Origin: Callaeas wilsoni
Taxonomy: Eukaryota > Chordata > Aves > Passeriformes > Callaeidae
DNA: 64,000 bases
Assembly (NCBI GenBank): GCA_013398955.1
Contig: VWPU01004584.1
Location: 186,001 to 250,000, forward strand
Reading direction: 5' to 3'
Part shown: piece after piece, positions 24,462 through 37,125 of the stretch
How positions within the stretch are numbered: the stretch's first letter is position 1
Layout of the letters: every line of letters starts with the position of its first letter
Made by a program: the position numbers and the translations under genes
The notes under the pieces: model-generated
The model's database searches: none
What the model saw: only the letters and a program-made list of their open reading frames with translations
Told to the model about the DNA's origin: nothing

Positions 24462-26309
24462 AAAACCCCATTAGTATTGACAATAAGCCTAGAAACTTGC
24501 TGCAACCAGTAATGCCATTCTGCACTCAAGCTTGACATTTCCATAAGAGAAACCTTACTGACAAATTTATGCCTTTCAAATTTGCAATTTACCAAATTGC
24601 CATTCATCTTCAGCATGGGAAGTCATCTAAGACCTGAAGCAGTTCTCTCAGCAATTTTCCCTGGCTTCCTACACCATCTTCTTCTGTTAGTACATGCTTT
24701 CAAGAATAGTATAGACTGATTCCTCTGTGCTCTCCTGAGCTCAATACACTTAGTTTAAATCATTCCTCTAAAGGCCAAATTGGTCTCTTGTGTATTACAT
24801 ATCATATTCCATCAGCAGATTTTCAGAATTAAGTATTCTGTGCCCAGCAAGTTCACCATCAAAGAAATAAAATTTAACAAATTTTAGGTTCTTCATTTAT
24901 ATTTATCTGCTAAAAACCACTAATTTTACAATTTTACCCCATGCATCCTTGCATCTTTCACAAGGCTGTTTTGGCCTATCACAAGGCAACGACACTATCA
25001 GTGGAAACGCTGCTTCTGAAGGGTATTTCAGCAACTGATATTTGAAGAGAAGGTTACAAGCCCCAAAAGGAGAGAATGCTTGGCAAGTTTCAAGCAGTGT
25101 GAGGACAGGCCTCAGGATCCAATCCTTTTAGTCATCTATCACTGCTGAAGTCTGCTCTACATTATTAACAGAGAGAAAAGCAATTTTTGCTAGATTCAGG
25201 GAAAAAACCACCTGACTCCAAATACAGCTTTAAAGATGACATGGCAAGTGGTGTTTTGAAGGAAGAGTATTCTCTTTTGTGGTCTCAGGAATAATCACAT
25301 CACTGCTATTCTTGTAGTGTGAAAAACTGCAAAGGCCATTTTTTCACAATTGACTAAGTCGTGACTCATTATTCATGTTGCCTTAAAAGGCTTCCCCATG
25401 CTGTTGATATCAAGCAATATATTTATTCATACTGCTGAGGTTTTCAGCTATTCAAAAATTAAGTGAATGCAAATAAAAACGAAGAAACTTGAAAAGAAAC
25501 TTTGACGCATGTTTGACTGTGGAATGAATACGAAACATGAATTCTTCTTCACTGGGCCATCACTGCCTTACAGATTGCTGACCTAAACACCCAATTAACT
25601 GAAAAGTAACTAAACAGCATGTTAACTAATTATTATTAACAACTGAAAATGGAAAAATTATGATCTCTTTGTGAACAGATAGAGTACATTCCTTTAGAAT
25701 GCATTAGCAATAAGCTTTAAAAACAGAGAAAGGGAGCACATGTTTAACAGGGGAAAAAAGCTCAAAAATAATGAGAAAGTAAACTTCTAACATAGCCTAA
25801 TAAAGGAAATTAAATAGTAATTTTTTAGCTAAAAGAAAAGCCACAAGTACTTCAACATGAAAATGTCAGCTTCCAATTGTTACTGAAGAACCAGTTCTCA
25901 GGTTCTGACATCCATGTGTAGTCAGTTGGGGTTGTTCATGCAGTATTTCTATTTATATTGTTGACCCAAACCCAGAGATTGTTAATCACTTCATAGGCTG
26001 TTTGTACTCAGAGCACTGTGGGTCATGATTACAGGTAAGAAAAGAAGACAAACAGAATTTGCCCTAAAGTACCAGTGTCTGAAGGCTATTATTTCCTGGT
26101 TATAAACAATTTTTCTCAGAGCTTCTCCCTACTCCTGCCCATGGCTCAGTATTACCCTATTTCAGCCTAGCCAGGGGCCATCAGTTCTTGCGTGGAGCAG
26201 GCGGGTCAGAGTCTCTGCTGGTATAGGTGAGCAAAAATCCTGTTCTGCCCAACCCATGGCAGCACAGGGCTCATGCTTCAGCTCACCAGTCAAGATAAAA
26301 TGCAGAAAA
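24462..26309. other. AT-rich unique DNA, no gene seen
   Basis: No repeat or gene is recognised. There are no open frames of 60 codons or more in this interval. Confidence 0.6.
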
Positions 26310-27527
26310 TCACAGAATGATAGAATATTTTCGGTTGGATGGGACCTGTAAAGGTCATCTAGTCCAACACCCCTGAATATCCTGATAAAAAGCCCTGAAT
26401 ATCTTCCTTATATCTAATCCAAATCTACCCTCTTTTAATTTGAAACTATTACTTTTGTCTTATCACAACAGACTTTACTAAAAAGTCTGTTCCCATCTTT
26501 CTTGTAAGTTCCCTTTAATTATTGAAAAGCCACCCTAAGGTGTTCCTGGAGCCTTCTTTTCTCCAGGCTGAACAAATCCAGCTCTCTCAGCCTTTCCTCA
26601 TAGCACAGGGGTTCCATTCTTCTGATCAAATTCTTGGATCTTCTCTGGACCTGCTTCAACAGGTCCCTGTCCTTCCCAGGATGGGGCCCCAGAGCTGGAT
26701 GCAGCACTCCAGGTGGGCTCTCACCAGAGTGGAGCAGTGGGGCAGAATCCCCTCCCTTGACCGGCTGGCCACACTGCTTTTGATGCAGCCCAGGATACAA
26801 TTGGCTTCCTGGGCTGGGAGGGCACTTTGCCTGCTCATCTCCAGCCTCTCATGCACCCCAAGTCCTTCTTGGCAGGGCCGCTCTGGATCTGCTCATCCCC
26901 CAGCCTGTGTTGATACAGGGGGTTTCCCCAACCCAAGTGCAGCCCCTTGCACTTGGTCTTGTTGAACCTCATGAAGTTCCCATGGGTCAACTCCTTGAGC
27001 TTGTCCAGGTCCCTCTGGATGGCATCCTGTCCCTCAGGCTTGTCAACTTCACCACTTGGCTTGGTGTCACCTGCAAATTTCCTGAGGGTGCACTTGATCT
27101 CTTTGTCTATGTCTTTGATGAAGACATTAAATGATACTGATCCCAATATGGGCGCCTGAGGGACATCACTCATCACTAATCTCTACCTGGATGCTGAGCC
27201 ATTGACAACTTCCCTCTGGATGCAACCATCTAAGCAATTCCTCATCCACCATACAGTCCATCTGTCAAATCCATACCTCTCCAGTTGTGGGGAGACCATG
27301 TGAAAGCCTCTACAGAAATGTAAACAGCTGATGCCTGTGGCTCTTCCCTTGTCCACTGATGCAGTTGCTCTGTTGTAGGAGGCCAGTACATTGGTCAGGC
27401 AGGACCTGCCCTTGTTGAAGCCTCTTCCAGTGCTGGCTGTCTTGAATCATGTCTCCATCTTCCATGTGACTTAGCATATAATTTTGGCATCAGAAGCTTC
27501 TAGGAGGATCTGTTCCATGATCATATT
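26310..27527 (-). mobile_element. CR1 LINE, 5'-truncated, minus strand
   Basis: The 3' end of the element is at 26310. The octamer-type tail TCACAGAATGATAGAAT is followed by the standard CR1 3' UTR (GGGACCTGTAAAGGTCATCT, then CCAACACCCCTG). Coding sequence for the C-terminal half of the ORF2 reverse transcriptase then runs to about 27527, ending in TAGGAGGATCTGTTCCATGA. The 3' UTR is shortened compared with the usual avian CR1, with a gap after about 26380. Substitutions and frameshifts are frequent, so this is an old copy. The 5' truncation is typical of the family. The frames on the plus strand here (for example 26522-26965) are antisense shadows of the element. Confidence 0.95.
26835..27176 (-). 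pseudogene. CR1 ORF2 reverse-transcriptase relic, mutated active site
   Basis: A 113-codon open piece of the CR1 reverse transcriptase. It reads a GSVSFNVFIKDIDKEIKCTL segment (CR1 'GPLLFNIFINDLDEGIECTL' region), then KFAGD, then a 'DAIQRDLDKLKEL' helix and a 'FNKTKCKGLHLGWGNPLYQHRLG' segment. The catalytic FADD box reads FAGD, so the first metal-binding aspartate is lost and the enzyme would be inactive even if it were expressed. The rest of ORF2 toward the C-terminus continues at lower coordinates in shifted frames (about 26519-26856, including the 'LHPALGPHPGKDRDLL' segment). Confidence 0.85.
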
Positions 27528-28883
27528 TCTCAGATGCTCAATTTCAGACAAGACACTATTGCTCTTGGGAACTGTTTTGCCTCTCTGCATTGGTTTTCCT
27601 TTTGTGCAACATGGTCATAAACTCTCTTGTTTCCAAGGATATTTTTTAAAAACCTGGCTTAGTTCCTAACTGAAGCCTTCCTTTCCTGTCATGAAAAATT
27701 AGACAATTTATATCTGCACATAATTGATAAATTGTCTACAATTCCTATTAAGCTGTTCTATTGAGCTATTAAAGTAACCTGCATTGTCACGTCACCAAAG
27801 GAGCTACAAGAAAAACTCTCCAGAAACAGTTTCACTGTTACGATGTTTTCAAAAATATATATATTTTTTTTTTATGTTTTAAAAAGAAAAAAAAATAGCT
27901 CTCCTGCTTAAACCAAAAGCCATACTACAAAATAGGAAATAAATTATACAAATATCCCCACCTGGAAATGTGTAAAACCCTCCGCAAATTAAAGCCCAAG
28001 CCAAATCACTACACCAACCTGAAACTGAGCTATATATTTTTAAGAAATAAAATACAGGCTTTAAAATTATGTCTCAAGATTTTATTATTTTTCTGGCACC
28101 AGAAAAAAATCAAAGGTATATTATATTTTGAAATAGACATAGATGTCTAGAAGCAGAAGATATTTATTAAATAGCTACATTTGCCTTCAAAAGAATTCTA
28201 TGCACTAAAATAAATTTAACAGTTCACCAGTAACATTATGCAGAGGAATGAGGCTTTCCTTTTGGTTTGTTTTGAAGCACTGCCACAGAACCCCTGTCAG
28301 TATAAGGCAGCCTGAAGTAGAAGTTTCTTCTGATGCTAAAGGCCACCAAGGTTTTTTCGTTCTCCAGCAGTTATTTCTTTGATTCTATTTTGATAAGGAG
28401 TTTCTGTATTCAGAAAGCACTTACAGTTTCTGTTCAAAATGTTTTTCAAGTAATTTGAATAATTTTGAAAGTCAAAACAGCAGAGATTTTCTGAGTGCTT
28501 AAGGCATTTGTCATTACTCTGATGGATATTGGATTCTTCAGACACATAACAGAGGGTCACAGAGAGATGGATGTGAAATATTAACTCCAAACACTATGCA
28601 ATCGGTTAAAATTGCTGCATTTTATAAAAACTATATGCTGTATATCCTATTTCTTCATTTTACATTTCACACCATAGCCCAATTTCAAATACACTGGTCC
28701 TGGACAATATTTCAGCTAGACAAAAAGTTTGAAGCAGCATCAATATTTTCCCTTAATTTTGGATTTCATTTCTCTTGAATCCAAAATGCAAAACAAGCCA
28801 TAGTGTAACCCTGAGCTGAACTGAACAGTCGTAGTGATGATAAACAAGAATGAAATGGAAGCAGCGGTTTCAATCAAGAGAAG

Positions 28884-29375
28884 TTGGATCTTCACAGGAA
28901 GCAACCAAACATGAACAAAGGTAGACACCAAGTAGGCTTACAGTCAGACTGCTTTGAGAGCAGTGAGTTATTTGAAGTCAACTGTCTCACTGGCCACTTC
29001 CTGGTATCCTATTTTGAACAAATTAGATCTTTTGAAACTATGTATTTCTTCAGGCTCAACCTTAGATTTCAAGACACAAGCAAACTGCAGATCTATTTCA
29101 AACCTATGGAGAAATTAGTATTATTACTGTATAATGCATTATTTAATAGCTGCCCAGTAATCATCCAATACCATTCTGAAGATTGGTGCAGCTATTTTCA
29201 TGTTTATGAAATTCACCGGGAAGAACAGTTTCTGAACTATTCTGAATTCATGAAAGAAGATTCACAGTCATACAAATGGATTCTCATTGACCTGCAGATA
29301 CAAAGTGAGATAAAGGTGTTCATCCCAAACAAGCATCAGTGTCACTTTCTGAGAAAAGTAGATTATATTAGCTGA
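28884..29375 (+). other. 163-codon open frame, probably chance
   Basis: This is the longest frame outside recognisable repeats. The peptide is rich in Phe, Ser and Gln, with no signal peptide, convincing membrane segment or repeat, and I recognise no domain. The start context is TTGGATCTTC upstream of the first in-frame Met at 28884 region, with no Kozak-like preference. No promoter or poly(A) signal pair frames it. In about 64 kb of 37-38% GC DNA, one frame of this size is roughly what chance gives. A lineage-specific single-exon gene cannot be excluded from sequence alone. Confidence 0.12.
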
Positions 29376-29620
29376 CTCTACTTATTTCATTTTTGCTCAT
29401 AAGCTGTGTATTCTGACATCTTGTAAAACAGCTTATTTCTGCTCTACTGAATAAGAAAGTTCTGGAGGAACTGAGAACTAAGGTGACCTTCCCGCTTCCT
29501 TCTATGTTTATAGCAGCCTTGAAGGCGAGGGTTTGAAAAGCAAGGTAGAGCATGTAGAATTACCTGTCCAAACTTCTCTTTTCTTTGAATTATCATCTTT
29601 ATGGGGAAGAAGGTGTATAA

Positions 29621-29648
29621 TTTTTTTCTTTTTTTTTTTTTTCTTTCC
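29621..29648 (+). repeat. T-rich simple repeat
   Basis: Interrupted poly(T) (T7, C, T14, C, T3), with no retrocopied gene recognisable beside it. Confidence 0.8.
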
Positions 29649-32600
29649 TCAAACTTTGTAGCAGTTTTCCATACCAGGAGAAATAAGAGTTTTCTAGCCT
29701 GTTTGTATTAGCATTGCAGAGAGACACACACTTCTTTAAATGAACACTTTTAACTTAACCCAAAAATTTCTGGACTGAATTAATGGCTGTTACAACACAG
29801 AACATCCAAAATATTTTCTTGTGTCAAACAGACTCTTTAAGTCTAGGATTAATTAAAAAAATATTGCATCAATACTGCATTTAGGTTAAAATATTATTTA
29901 CGTAATAGATTTGAAAAATTATAAAAAATTTAGCAAAAAAAAATTATTTTGTTTTCATAACACCTTCTAACATATTAATCCATTTTATGCACATAGTCAA
30001 AGACCTTAATACTTCATGAGATTGTGCCCTATCATCTGTCACTTATCTGTTGCCTGGAACCAAGTATATTGTACATTCCAGAGTACAGAGTATGGTTGAC
30101 ACTGACCAAAGATGTTCCTTAAAGTGGAGCTCTGATTTTTTCAAAACTTATGACACAATTCTCTGTCTATTGATAACATAAAAATGAGACCAGCAAACAA
30201 TACAGATTAAAGCTTTGTAATTATCTGCCTTGATCTTATTAGGTTGTCCTATGGTAAGTGCCATATCTGATCTCAGAGAAATCAGAGAAAGTAATTAATC
30301 TCTTAATTTCGCTCGTAGTTTGTGTGTCTATCCAGTATAAAGACATAATTATACTCAAGAGAGAGAGAAATAAAATGAACATGGACTGTGAAATGATTAA
30401 TTTTTTATCCTGCAGTCAATTACACATAGGATGCCTTTAACTCTCTGAAATTACATTTAATGTCATAATGCACTCTAACAAAGGGGTTGGTGGGAGTACT
30501 AAAACAGTACTGCATATGAAAAATTGTTTAAATGTGTACTTCACCTTTGAAGAGTCTCAACAAAACATTGAATATCCATTGAATTTTTAATTAATAACAG
30601 TGCTTAGTGGGTGCTATTTCTTTACTAATCTCGAAGTACAAAATAAGGGTAGAATTTCAAGGTCAAATGTGGCAAATACATAACAGTAGTGAGAAACCTG
30701 GGTTCTTAGACTCTGTAGTTAATGCTCAGTTAACTGAATCATGGGAGTCCCATTGCACAGTAAAAGAATTTGGTTTTACTTCTGATTTGTGACTGCTTAC
30801 CAGAACAGATCAAGTAGGTTGAGACATGCATAGTGTCTTCTTTACCCACACATATCCTCAGAAATATGATTCTAAAAGGGTAGGCATCGAGCCTGACTAT
30901 GTTAGACAAATGCAGTAAGTGCTGTTGTGGAAGAATAATGCCAATAATGAACATACTCTATCTAAATATTCACTAGATGTCTCCAGAAGTCTGAGAATAC
31001 TGACCATACTGAAGTGTCCTATAATTAATATAATAAATGATCAGTCCTTCCTCCCTCTATAAAACTGTCTCTGGAGGTCTTATTTAACATAACTCATTGA
31101 ATGAACACACAGAGAAATAATCTACTTGAGATGACTAGGTGGGAGAATCAAAGTGCAGGAGAATAAATGTATCAGAACAATAATAAGAAAAAATAGTATT
31201 AACTAGATCGTTGTAATGTAGTTTTTTGGTATGCTTGATTGTGGGCCTCTAATTCTTGATCTAGGGCATATAGAATGGGCTGAAGAACAGATAGAAGAAC
31301 AAGACAGTTTTGACCGCACTCACTTAGACCCATGTACTTGGGCAGGCAGCTGAGTTCCTTCACCCCAGCATGAAAATTAATAAACTTGGTAGGAAAAATT
31401 ATCATTTGGGGAATGCTTGACAGATCATATTAAGCCTTTCCCAAAAATTACCCACTTCATGAAAATCAAAACTTGATGGAAGAAATTTCTGCAGTTTTGC
31501 AGATTTTACTTAGCTCTTGAAAAGCAGGGACTTTGTGTGCTACCATTGAGCCCATGAGTGGAATTTATCTGTCAATGTTCGTGATGCTCATGGCTAAGTT
31601 TTGCTGACCGCTAGACTTTGAACACCATTTTATATCTGCTACCATGTAGGCTGATATAAAATGAAATAGTAATGTTTAGAAAAGACAGCTGGCACTTACT
31701 GCCAGAATGAAAACTTTGTGAAATGACATTGTAAGAATTTGCTGTATATTGAAGAGTGCCCATGGGAAAAGAACTGTGTACTAATCAACTCTATTGGGCA
31801 GGTCACAGCTATTGCTATGGTATGTAACTGGAAGGCCAAACTCATTCAGTGAGCTACACAGATTCATAATCCTTTCAAGTAAAGGAAAGAAAAAACCAGA
31901 GACTTCATCGTGGCAGAGCTTTTTCAAAAAAAATCAACACAGGAGAGATGAATGTATTATAAATAGAGATTGCGTCATTCTTTATTAGAAGACTTTGTTT
32001 CGAAGCTCATTCCAAATGGTCACCTATTAATTGATGGAGAGTGAGGTAGCTATATTATTAATAGCTATAACATTTTACAGACACAATGCATACCTATCAT
32101 TGGGTAATCATGCAAGGTTTTTGTTCACTCTAGAAGGTCCAATGCATGATGCATACCTGCTTTATGGTTGCTGTGTCTTTTATAACTCATGTGTGCAGGC
32201 TTCCACATTCTGATTTGTTGGCCATATCCAATTTTGCAGTTTTGCATTTCTTTTTTTAGTACTGACACCAACATTAGTGGTATTTGTATAAACTGAGGAT
32301 CAGAGATCAGTATATGTACAGTAGGCAATGAATATTTAAGATTCTATAAATTATCCCATTGTTTTAATTGCTCTTGTTGAAAGATAAAACACATGAAATG
32401 CAACCTCTCTTTGAACTAAAAGGTGTTTTTCTCAAGAGACCCCAAAGTACCCAAGATTCATATCCACTTCTGCTGCCTTATCTCCTAGTTTGGTGTGATT
32501 TATGGCAAGCACGCTCCTACACTAGCAATGATTCATCCCTTGCTACATGTTACTAATCAGTGAGATTCTGCTGATTCTATATTGCACCTAAATGCACTTC

Positions 32601-33129
32601 AGTCAAGTATCAACTCTCTAGAGCTATTATACCTTTTTCTTAAGCAGCTAATGGAGTTTATAAGGGAAGGTTAGAGGAAAGTTCCAGGTAAGTTCAATCA
32701 CTACGCTAAACAAATAGCAACCAAATAAACATGAGTGCCACTAACTGAAAATCACTACATGAAAATAACAAGTCAGTTGGCGTCTACTGTCATGTAAATG
32801 GAGTAGAGACATGAGGAAGTGTTTGACTGATGATCCAGGAATTGAGTGGGAAAAATAATAGTGACGTGTTTAATTACAAGTTTTCAGGAACTTTGCTTAC
32901 TTAAGCCCTGGTTTTCTTGTCTTTTTAGAAGTGATTACAAATATTCGAATTATATTGCAAAATTATTTTTTTCGTTGCCTAAACACCAGTAAAATGCCCA
33001 ATAAGAGCTTTTTGCCTTAATGATTTATCTAATTTAGTACTACCATTACAGCAATACAAACTATAATGTTACGGAACTAGAAAGTGTTTTGGATTTGTAG
33101 TTGTTGGTAACAAAGGGATGTTTCAGGTA

Positions 33130-33488
33130 TTGCTGAGCAGTGTTCACACAGCATCAAGGTCTTTTCTCCTTCTCCCACTGCTGACCCAACTGAACATAAA
33201 GCTGGAGAAGAAGGAGAAAGGGAAGATGTTTGGTCATTAAATTTGTCTTCTCAAGTAACTATAATTTATGATGAAATCCTGTTTGCCTGGAAATAGCTAA
33301 ACATCATCCTGCTGATAAGAAATAGTAAATTAATAACTTATTTTACTTTTGCTTTACCTATTAAACTGCCTTTGTGTCAACCCATGAGCTGTCACGGTTT
33401 TACCCTTCTGATTCTCTCCCCATGCCAGCTGAGGAAAGTTTGGTGAGAACCCATGTGATGCTTAGCTACTTACCAGGGTTAACCCACA
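33130..33488 (+). mobile_element. 5'-truncated LTR of an avian ERVL-like retrovirus
   Basis: The sequence follows a second avian LTR family in order: CATCAAGGTCTTTTCTCCTT at 33152, CTGACCCAACTGAACATAAAGC with a TATA-like CATAAAG at about 33195, TTTGTCTTCTCAAGTAACTA at 33241, CCTGGAAATAGCTAAACATC, GCTTTACCTATTAAACTGCC with an ATTAAA poly(A) signal at 33360, TGTCAACCCATGAG, GATTCTCTCCCCATGCCAGC, and the 3' terminus GGGTTAACCCACA. The TATA-like box about 165 bp before ATTAAA fixes the plus orientation. The 5' part of the LTR is missing, and I found no target-site duplications. It is more diverged than the LTR at 23.4 kb and therefore probably older. Confidence 0.78.
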
Positions 33489-36400
33489 AGATATAAGCTC
33501 CACATATTATTCCTTTCCAGAAGGGTGGGATTTTTTTAGCTCATTGCTGAGTAATGAGCATTAAATTTGTCAAAATTCTCAAGTTGATGATTTGTGAGTT
33601 ACTTGTTATGAGACCATCATCACGCAGTTGTGGGTAAGATACTCTCATTGTCTGTGCATTTTTAAAATGTTTAATTTATTTTTAATGTCTGGTGATAAAC
33701 TGTTTTAGCTTTGGTGTTTTACAAATGAAATGAAACTACATTAGTAAATTTCATTTAACAACATGACTTCTAGTGAGACACAATTAACCTATTATTGTTT
33801 AATAATTAATATTGTTTAATAATGTGTTGTTCTTTTAAGAGGACAGCTCTAGTTTACTGAAAAAGTAAAATTCAGAAAATTAATTTCAAGTTGTTAAAAT
33901 AGGGGGAAACAAATCAGAATTTGAAACCTTCCTATCCTGTTTTCCAAGTTAATGGCTACCATTAGTGTTAAAATCATATTTAATAGGACAAAGAAGATGT
34001 CTTTAGTCTTTTCACTGGATTAAAAGAGCAAACTGATATTTCAAATAAAACTTTTTTTTTTTGAGATGTCACTATTCCTTACATTTTTAGCAAGTATTTT
34101 TTAACTATTTCCTATTGTAAATAAAGAGTTCTCACTATGCTAGGGAGACTATTTCTGCTTGCTTTTTGTCAGAGCCATTGACAAATTCCACAAAAATGCT
34201 GTTCCGGCTGGCAAAAACAGTTACAGATAAAAGACTGCCCACATTGCCTGTAAATCAGTGGATAGGCTGATTTCCTCACTATCCTAATTAGTTTTTTGTA
34301 ATTTGGCATATTGCTTCCTGAAACAACGATTTAATCTAATTAAGATTTTTTTTTTCAGATATCTTTTAAATGAATTAATTAAGGACTTTATCTCCAAAAC
34401 CCAGAAATTATTATCACTGAGAATAATGCTGGCACCTTATTTGAGAGTAAAATTTTATTTTCCCTGTAAACTGACGCTGCTGCTAACCTATGCATAGCTA
34501 AGTGATTAGGTGAAAAATATCCCTGGATTTCCCACCTTCCTGGTAATCCCTAGGCAAGGTTTGCAGTCCAACAACTTGTGGAAATGGGGTGTAGTCTTCC
34601 CTGTCTTATTAGGATATCTATCTACACTAATGATATCTATGTGCAAATGAGAGAATAAATGATTATTTGATATTACTGATAAAATCATCATTGTAGGGGA
34701 GAAAAGAGTAATAAATTACTATTTCTAATATATAATGATGTGTTATTAACTGGGCTAGATTTGGCATTTTTGTTGTTGTTTTGTTCATTTCTTTGTTTCC
34801 CAGTAGACCTATTATGTGGCTTGCAATGACAAAATAATTTTTCATAACTTGGATGTATCATCTATCAATCATAAATATTTTCTTCCTATTAAAGGCAGAA
34901 TGAGGAATAACACCTTGCTGGACTCACTGGACAACATGTATTCAGTAACTGCTAGCTGTTGTTCAAAAAACTTTACTGATATGATGAAGTCAGATTCATC
35001 TGACTGGATGATGTACTGGAGAAGAGTTAATGGTTTTTAAAAATTATTATATGAGGTGTAAGGTCTCTCTTACTTAGATATTTGGTCTCAGGTGAAAGCT
35101 GAATGTACCTGCCTGTATATAGAGTGTATTCCAGATCCAAAACTCAGCCGATTCAATGGAGGAAAAAGTACTTTTGACAAATTCTGAATTATGATAAGGA
35201 ATTGAAGAAGAATTCTGTTTAGATGGTCAGACTGTTTGTTTTTTAGCCAGGAAACGGAAGAGGTTAATTCTCTTGAGCAAAATGCCTAGATCAGCAAATT
35301 AAGGAAGATACCCTATTTCAACACAAGAATTTTGGGGTTGATTACTGCAGGATCCTTGAATTAAAGGCATATGAAAAGAGGAAATATTGTCAGTGCTACT
35401 TATAACACTGCTTATAGATTCCATCTGAAAAGGAGAAATGTGTCTTATATGAGTAATTTCCAGAGGTGCAGAGATTTTGTCCCCAGAGGAGACTTAAGAT
35501 GAGTTTCAGGAAGTGTAGGAAAATGGAACACTTCTGGTATTTGTAAGCTCTGAATTTCAGTACCTACATTGGTGGCACTACAGTGTTTGTAACAGAACAA
35601 GTGGATGTCCCTGGAGATGCAGATGAAAATCAGGGCACCTTTTTCCTGTTTGCTTTGACCAGACCTGTCAGAAGGCCCAATTACAGACTTACAGTCTGCA
35701 ATACCAATCCATTTTACAATGTCATGTTCAATTGCAGTAAGTACAAGGTCTAGTAATGTTAAAATCTATGAGAATTTATTAATCTAAATGGTGAAATTAT
35801 CTCTGAGCTAGACAATAAGTTTGTATTGTGACTATGCTAATGTGAGGACTGGGAGTAATCTTTAAAATTATTGTAGAATTCTTTCTTCAAGGCATATTGT
35901 TGGTTGCATTTTTCAGTAATTTTCAGTCTTTACTCTGAAAGGTATGAGTTGCATTTATCTGTTTTCTGAGTATATTTCTAAATATTCGTTATAAACTTAT
36001 TTTTAGAAAGGGTATTTTACAGATGAAATTAAGTCTCTGAGCCAATGATTAGACTTAAAAAACATATGAAGATTAATAAATAGTAAAATAAATAATTTTA
36101 TTAACATAACTATGTAACCATTAGGAGATTTTTAGATTCTACCCTGATAGTATGATATATTCCACTCACAGCCAAAATTAATTAGTACATTTTTTGTTGC
36201 AACTAATTTACACCGATAAATGATGAACTGATTTCTGAAAAATTGCTGATGCCAAAAGCATCTAGTTAAGTAGAGTATAGCAACACTGACTCAGAATCTG
36301 TAACTGCTACATTAGTGTAATGAACATAGAGTGGCAGGAGAGTAAAACAAAAAAAAGACACTTTAATCAAGCAGAAAATTGAAAAACACCCTTTACACAC

Positions 36401-36984
36401 TGAATCACACTGCCAGTTCATCCTTGAGTACGTGCTGTGCTTAATGTTCACTCACAGAATTTTTTAGTACTGCACTCTCAGCTAAAGATGACTTTGTTAG
36501 CGAGAATGAAGTGCAGTCATTGCAAAAATATGCCAAGTTATAAAATTCTTTACTATTCCTACCAAATTTATATCATAAAACTTATTTTCCTGATAAATAA
36601 AAGTGATTATAATCACATATATCTCTGCTGAAAGCCATATCTAGTACTTAGCTGTGATAAAAATGAACAACAAAAAACATCAAAGACCATTGACTGCCAC
36701 AGAAACTGTTCTCCCTAAGCCAAAATTTTCAGCACAAAGCACTGTACTGTACATACTTGCTGTATAAGAAGTACTAACCAGAGGGCAGAAACCTCCTGAA
36801 TTTTCTTCCTCATACCTCACCGACCCTAATTTCCTGGGTACGATTATGCCTTCCCTCCACCACCCTTTCTATCAGATGTGTGAGCCTCTGCAAGTTCATG
36901 GATCATCCCCTAGCAGCATGTTTCTTGTCTCTCTTACATCCATTTTCTGAAAGATCCCTGAAGACAAATGTTACTTCAGTCTGG
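33489..36984. other. AT-rich unique DNA with homeodomain-motif clusters
   Basis: No gene is recognised. Frames are at most 74 codons. The interval includes the TAAT-rich segments at 33660-33850 and 34180-34500 that are described separately as possible conserved non-coding elements. Confidence 0.5.
34180..34500. promoter_or_regulatory. Candidate conserved enhancer (homeodomain motif cluster)
   Basis: This moderately complex, repeat-free segment contains TAATTA at 34285 and 34337 and TTAATTAA at 34375, plus several ATTA/TAAT half-sites, with more balanced composition in between (CTGTTCCGGCTGGCAAAAAC, GACGCTGCTGCTAACC). Clusters like this in gene deserts are often conserved developmental enhancers bound by homeodomain proteins. 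TAAT motifs are also common by chance in AT-rich DNA, so this rests on density and texture only. No cross-species alignment was available. Confidence 0.2.
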
Positions 36985-37125
36985 AGTCGGTTCAGAGGTG
37001 TCACAGTGTGACCAGCCCTGTGCCTGGGCAAGCTCCCTTGCGAGTGGCGTGAGAGAAGGTGCTGCACTTTTGGAGTCCCTCGGACCTGACTGGGGATGCA
37101 GAAAGACTTAGAGGTTTCCTTCCAT
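36985..37125. other. GC-rich patch, possibly an LTR or other repeat fragment
   Basis: A sharp 140-bp rise in GC within AT-rich DNA, with blocks such as GACCAGCCCTGTGCCTGGGC, CTTGCGAGTGGCGTGAGAG and GGAGTCCCTCGGACCTGACT. The texture resembles an avian LTR fragment, and GTGTCACAGTGTGAC could be an LTR-type start, but I cannot name the family and find no terminal repeats. A small CpG-bearing regulatory element is the alternative. Confidence 0.3.

Larger units (their letters stand above)
27528..33129. other. AT-rich unique DNA, no gene seen
   Basis: No gene or interspersed repeat is recognised over about 5.6 kb. It holds an A/T-only patch at 27852-27895, a T-rich run at 29621-29648, and the longest non-repeat open frame of the window at 28884-29375, listed separately. 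All other frames are short. Confidence 0.55.

Noticed and set aside
26522..26965. 147-codon plus-strand frame
   Set aside because: It is antisense to CR1 ORF2. GC-rich CR1 coding sequence commonly leaves long open frames on the opposite strand.
35480..35755. Possible exon near a CAG/TAAGT donor-like end
   Set aside because: All three plus frames contain stops within the segment, and I recognise no peptide in any of them.
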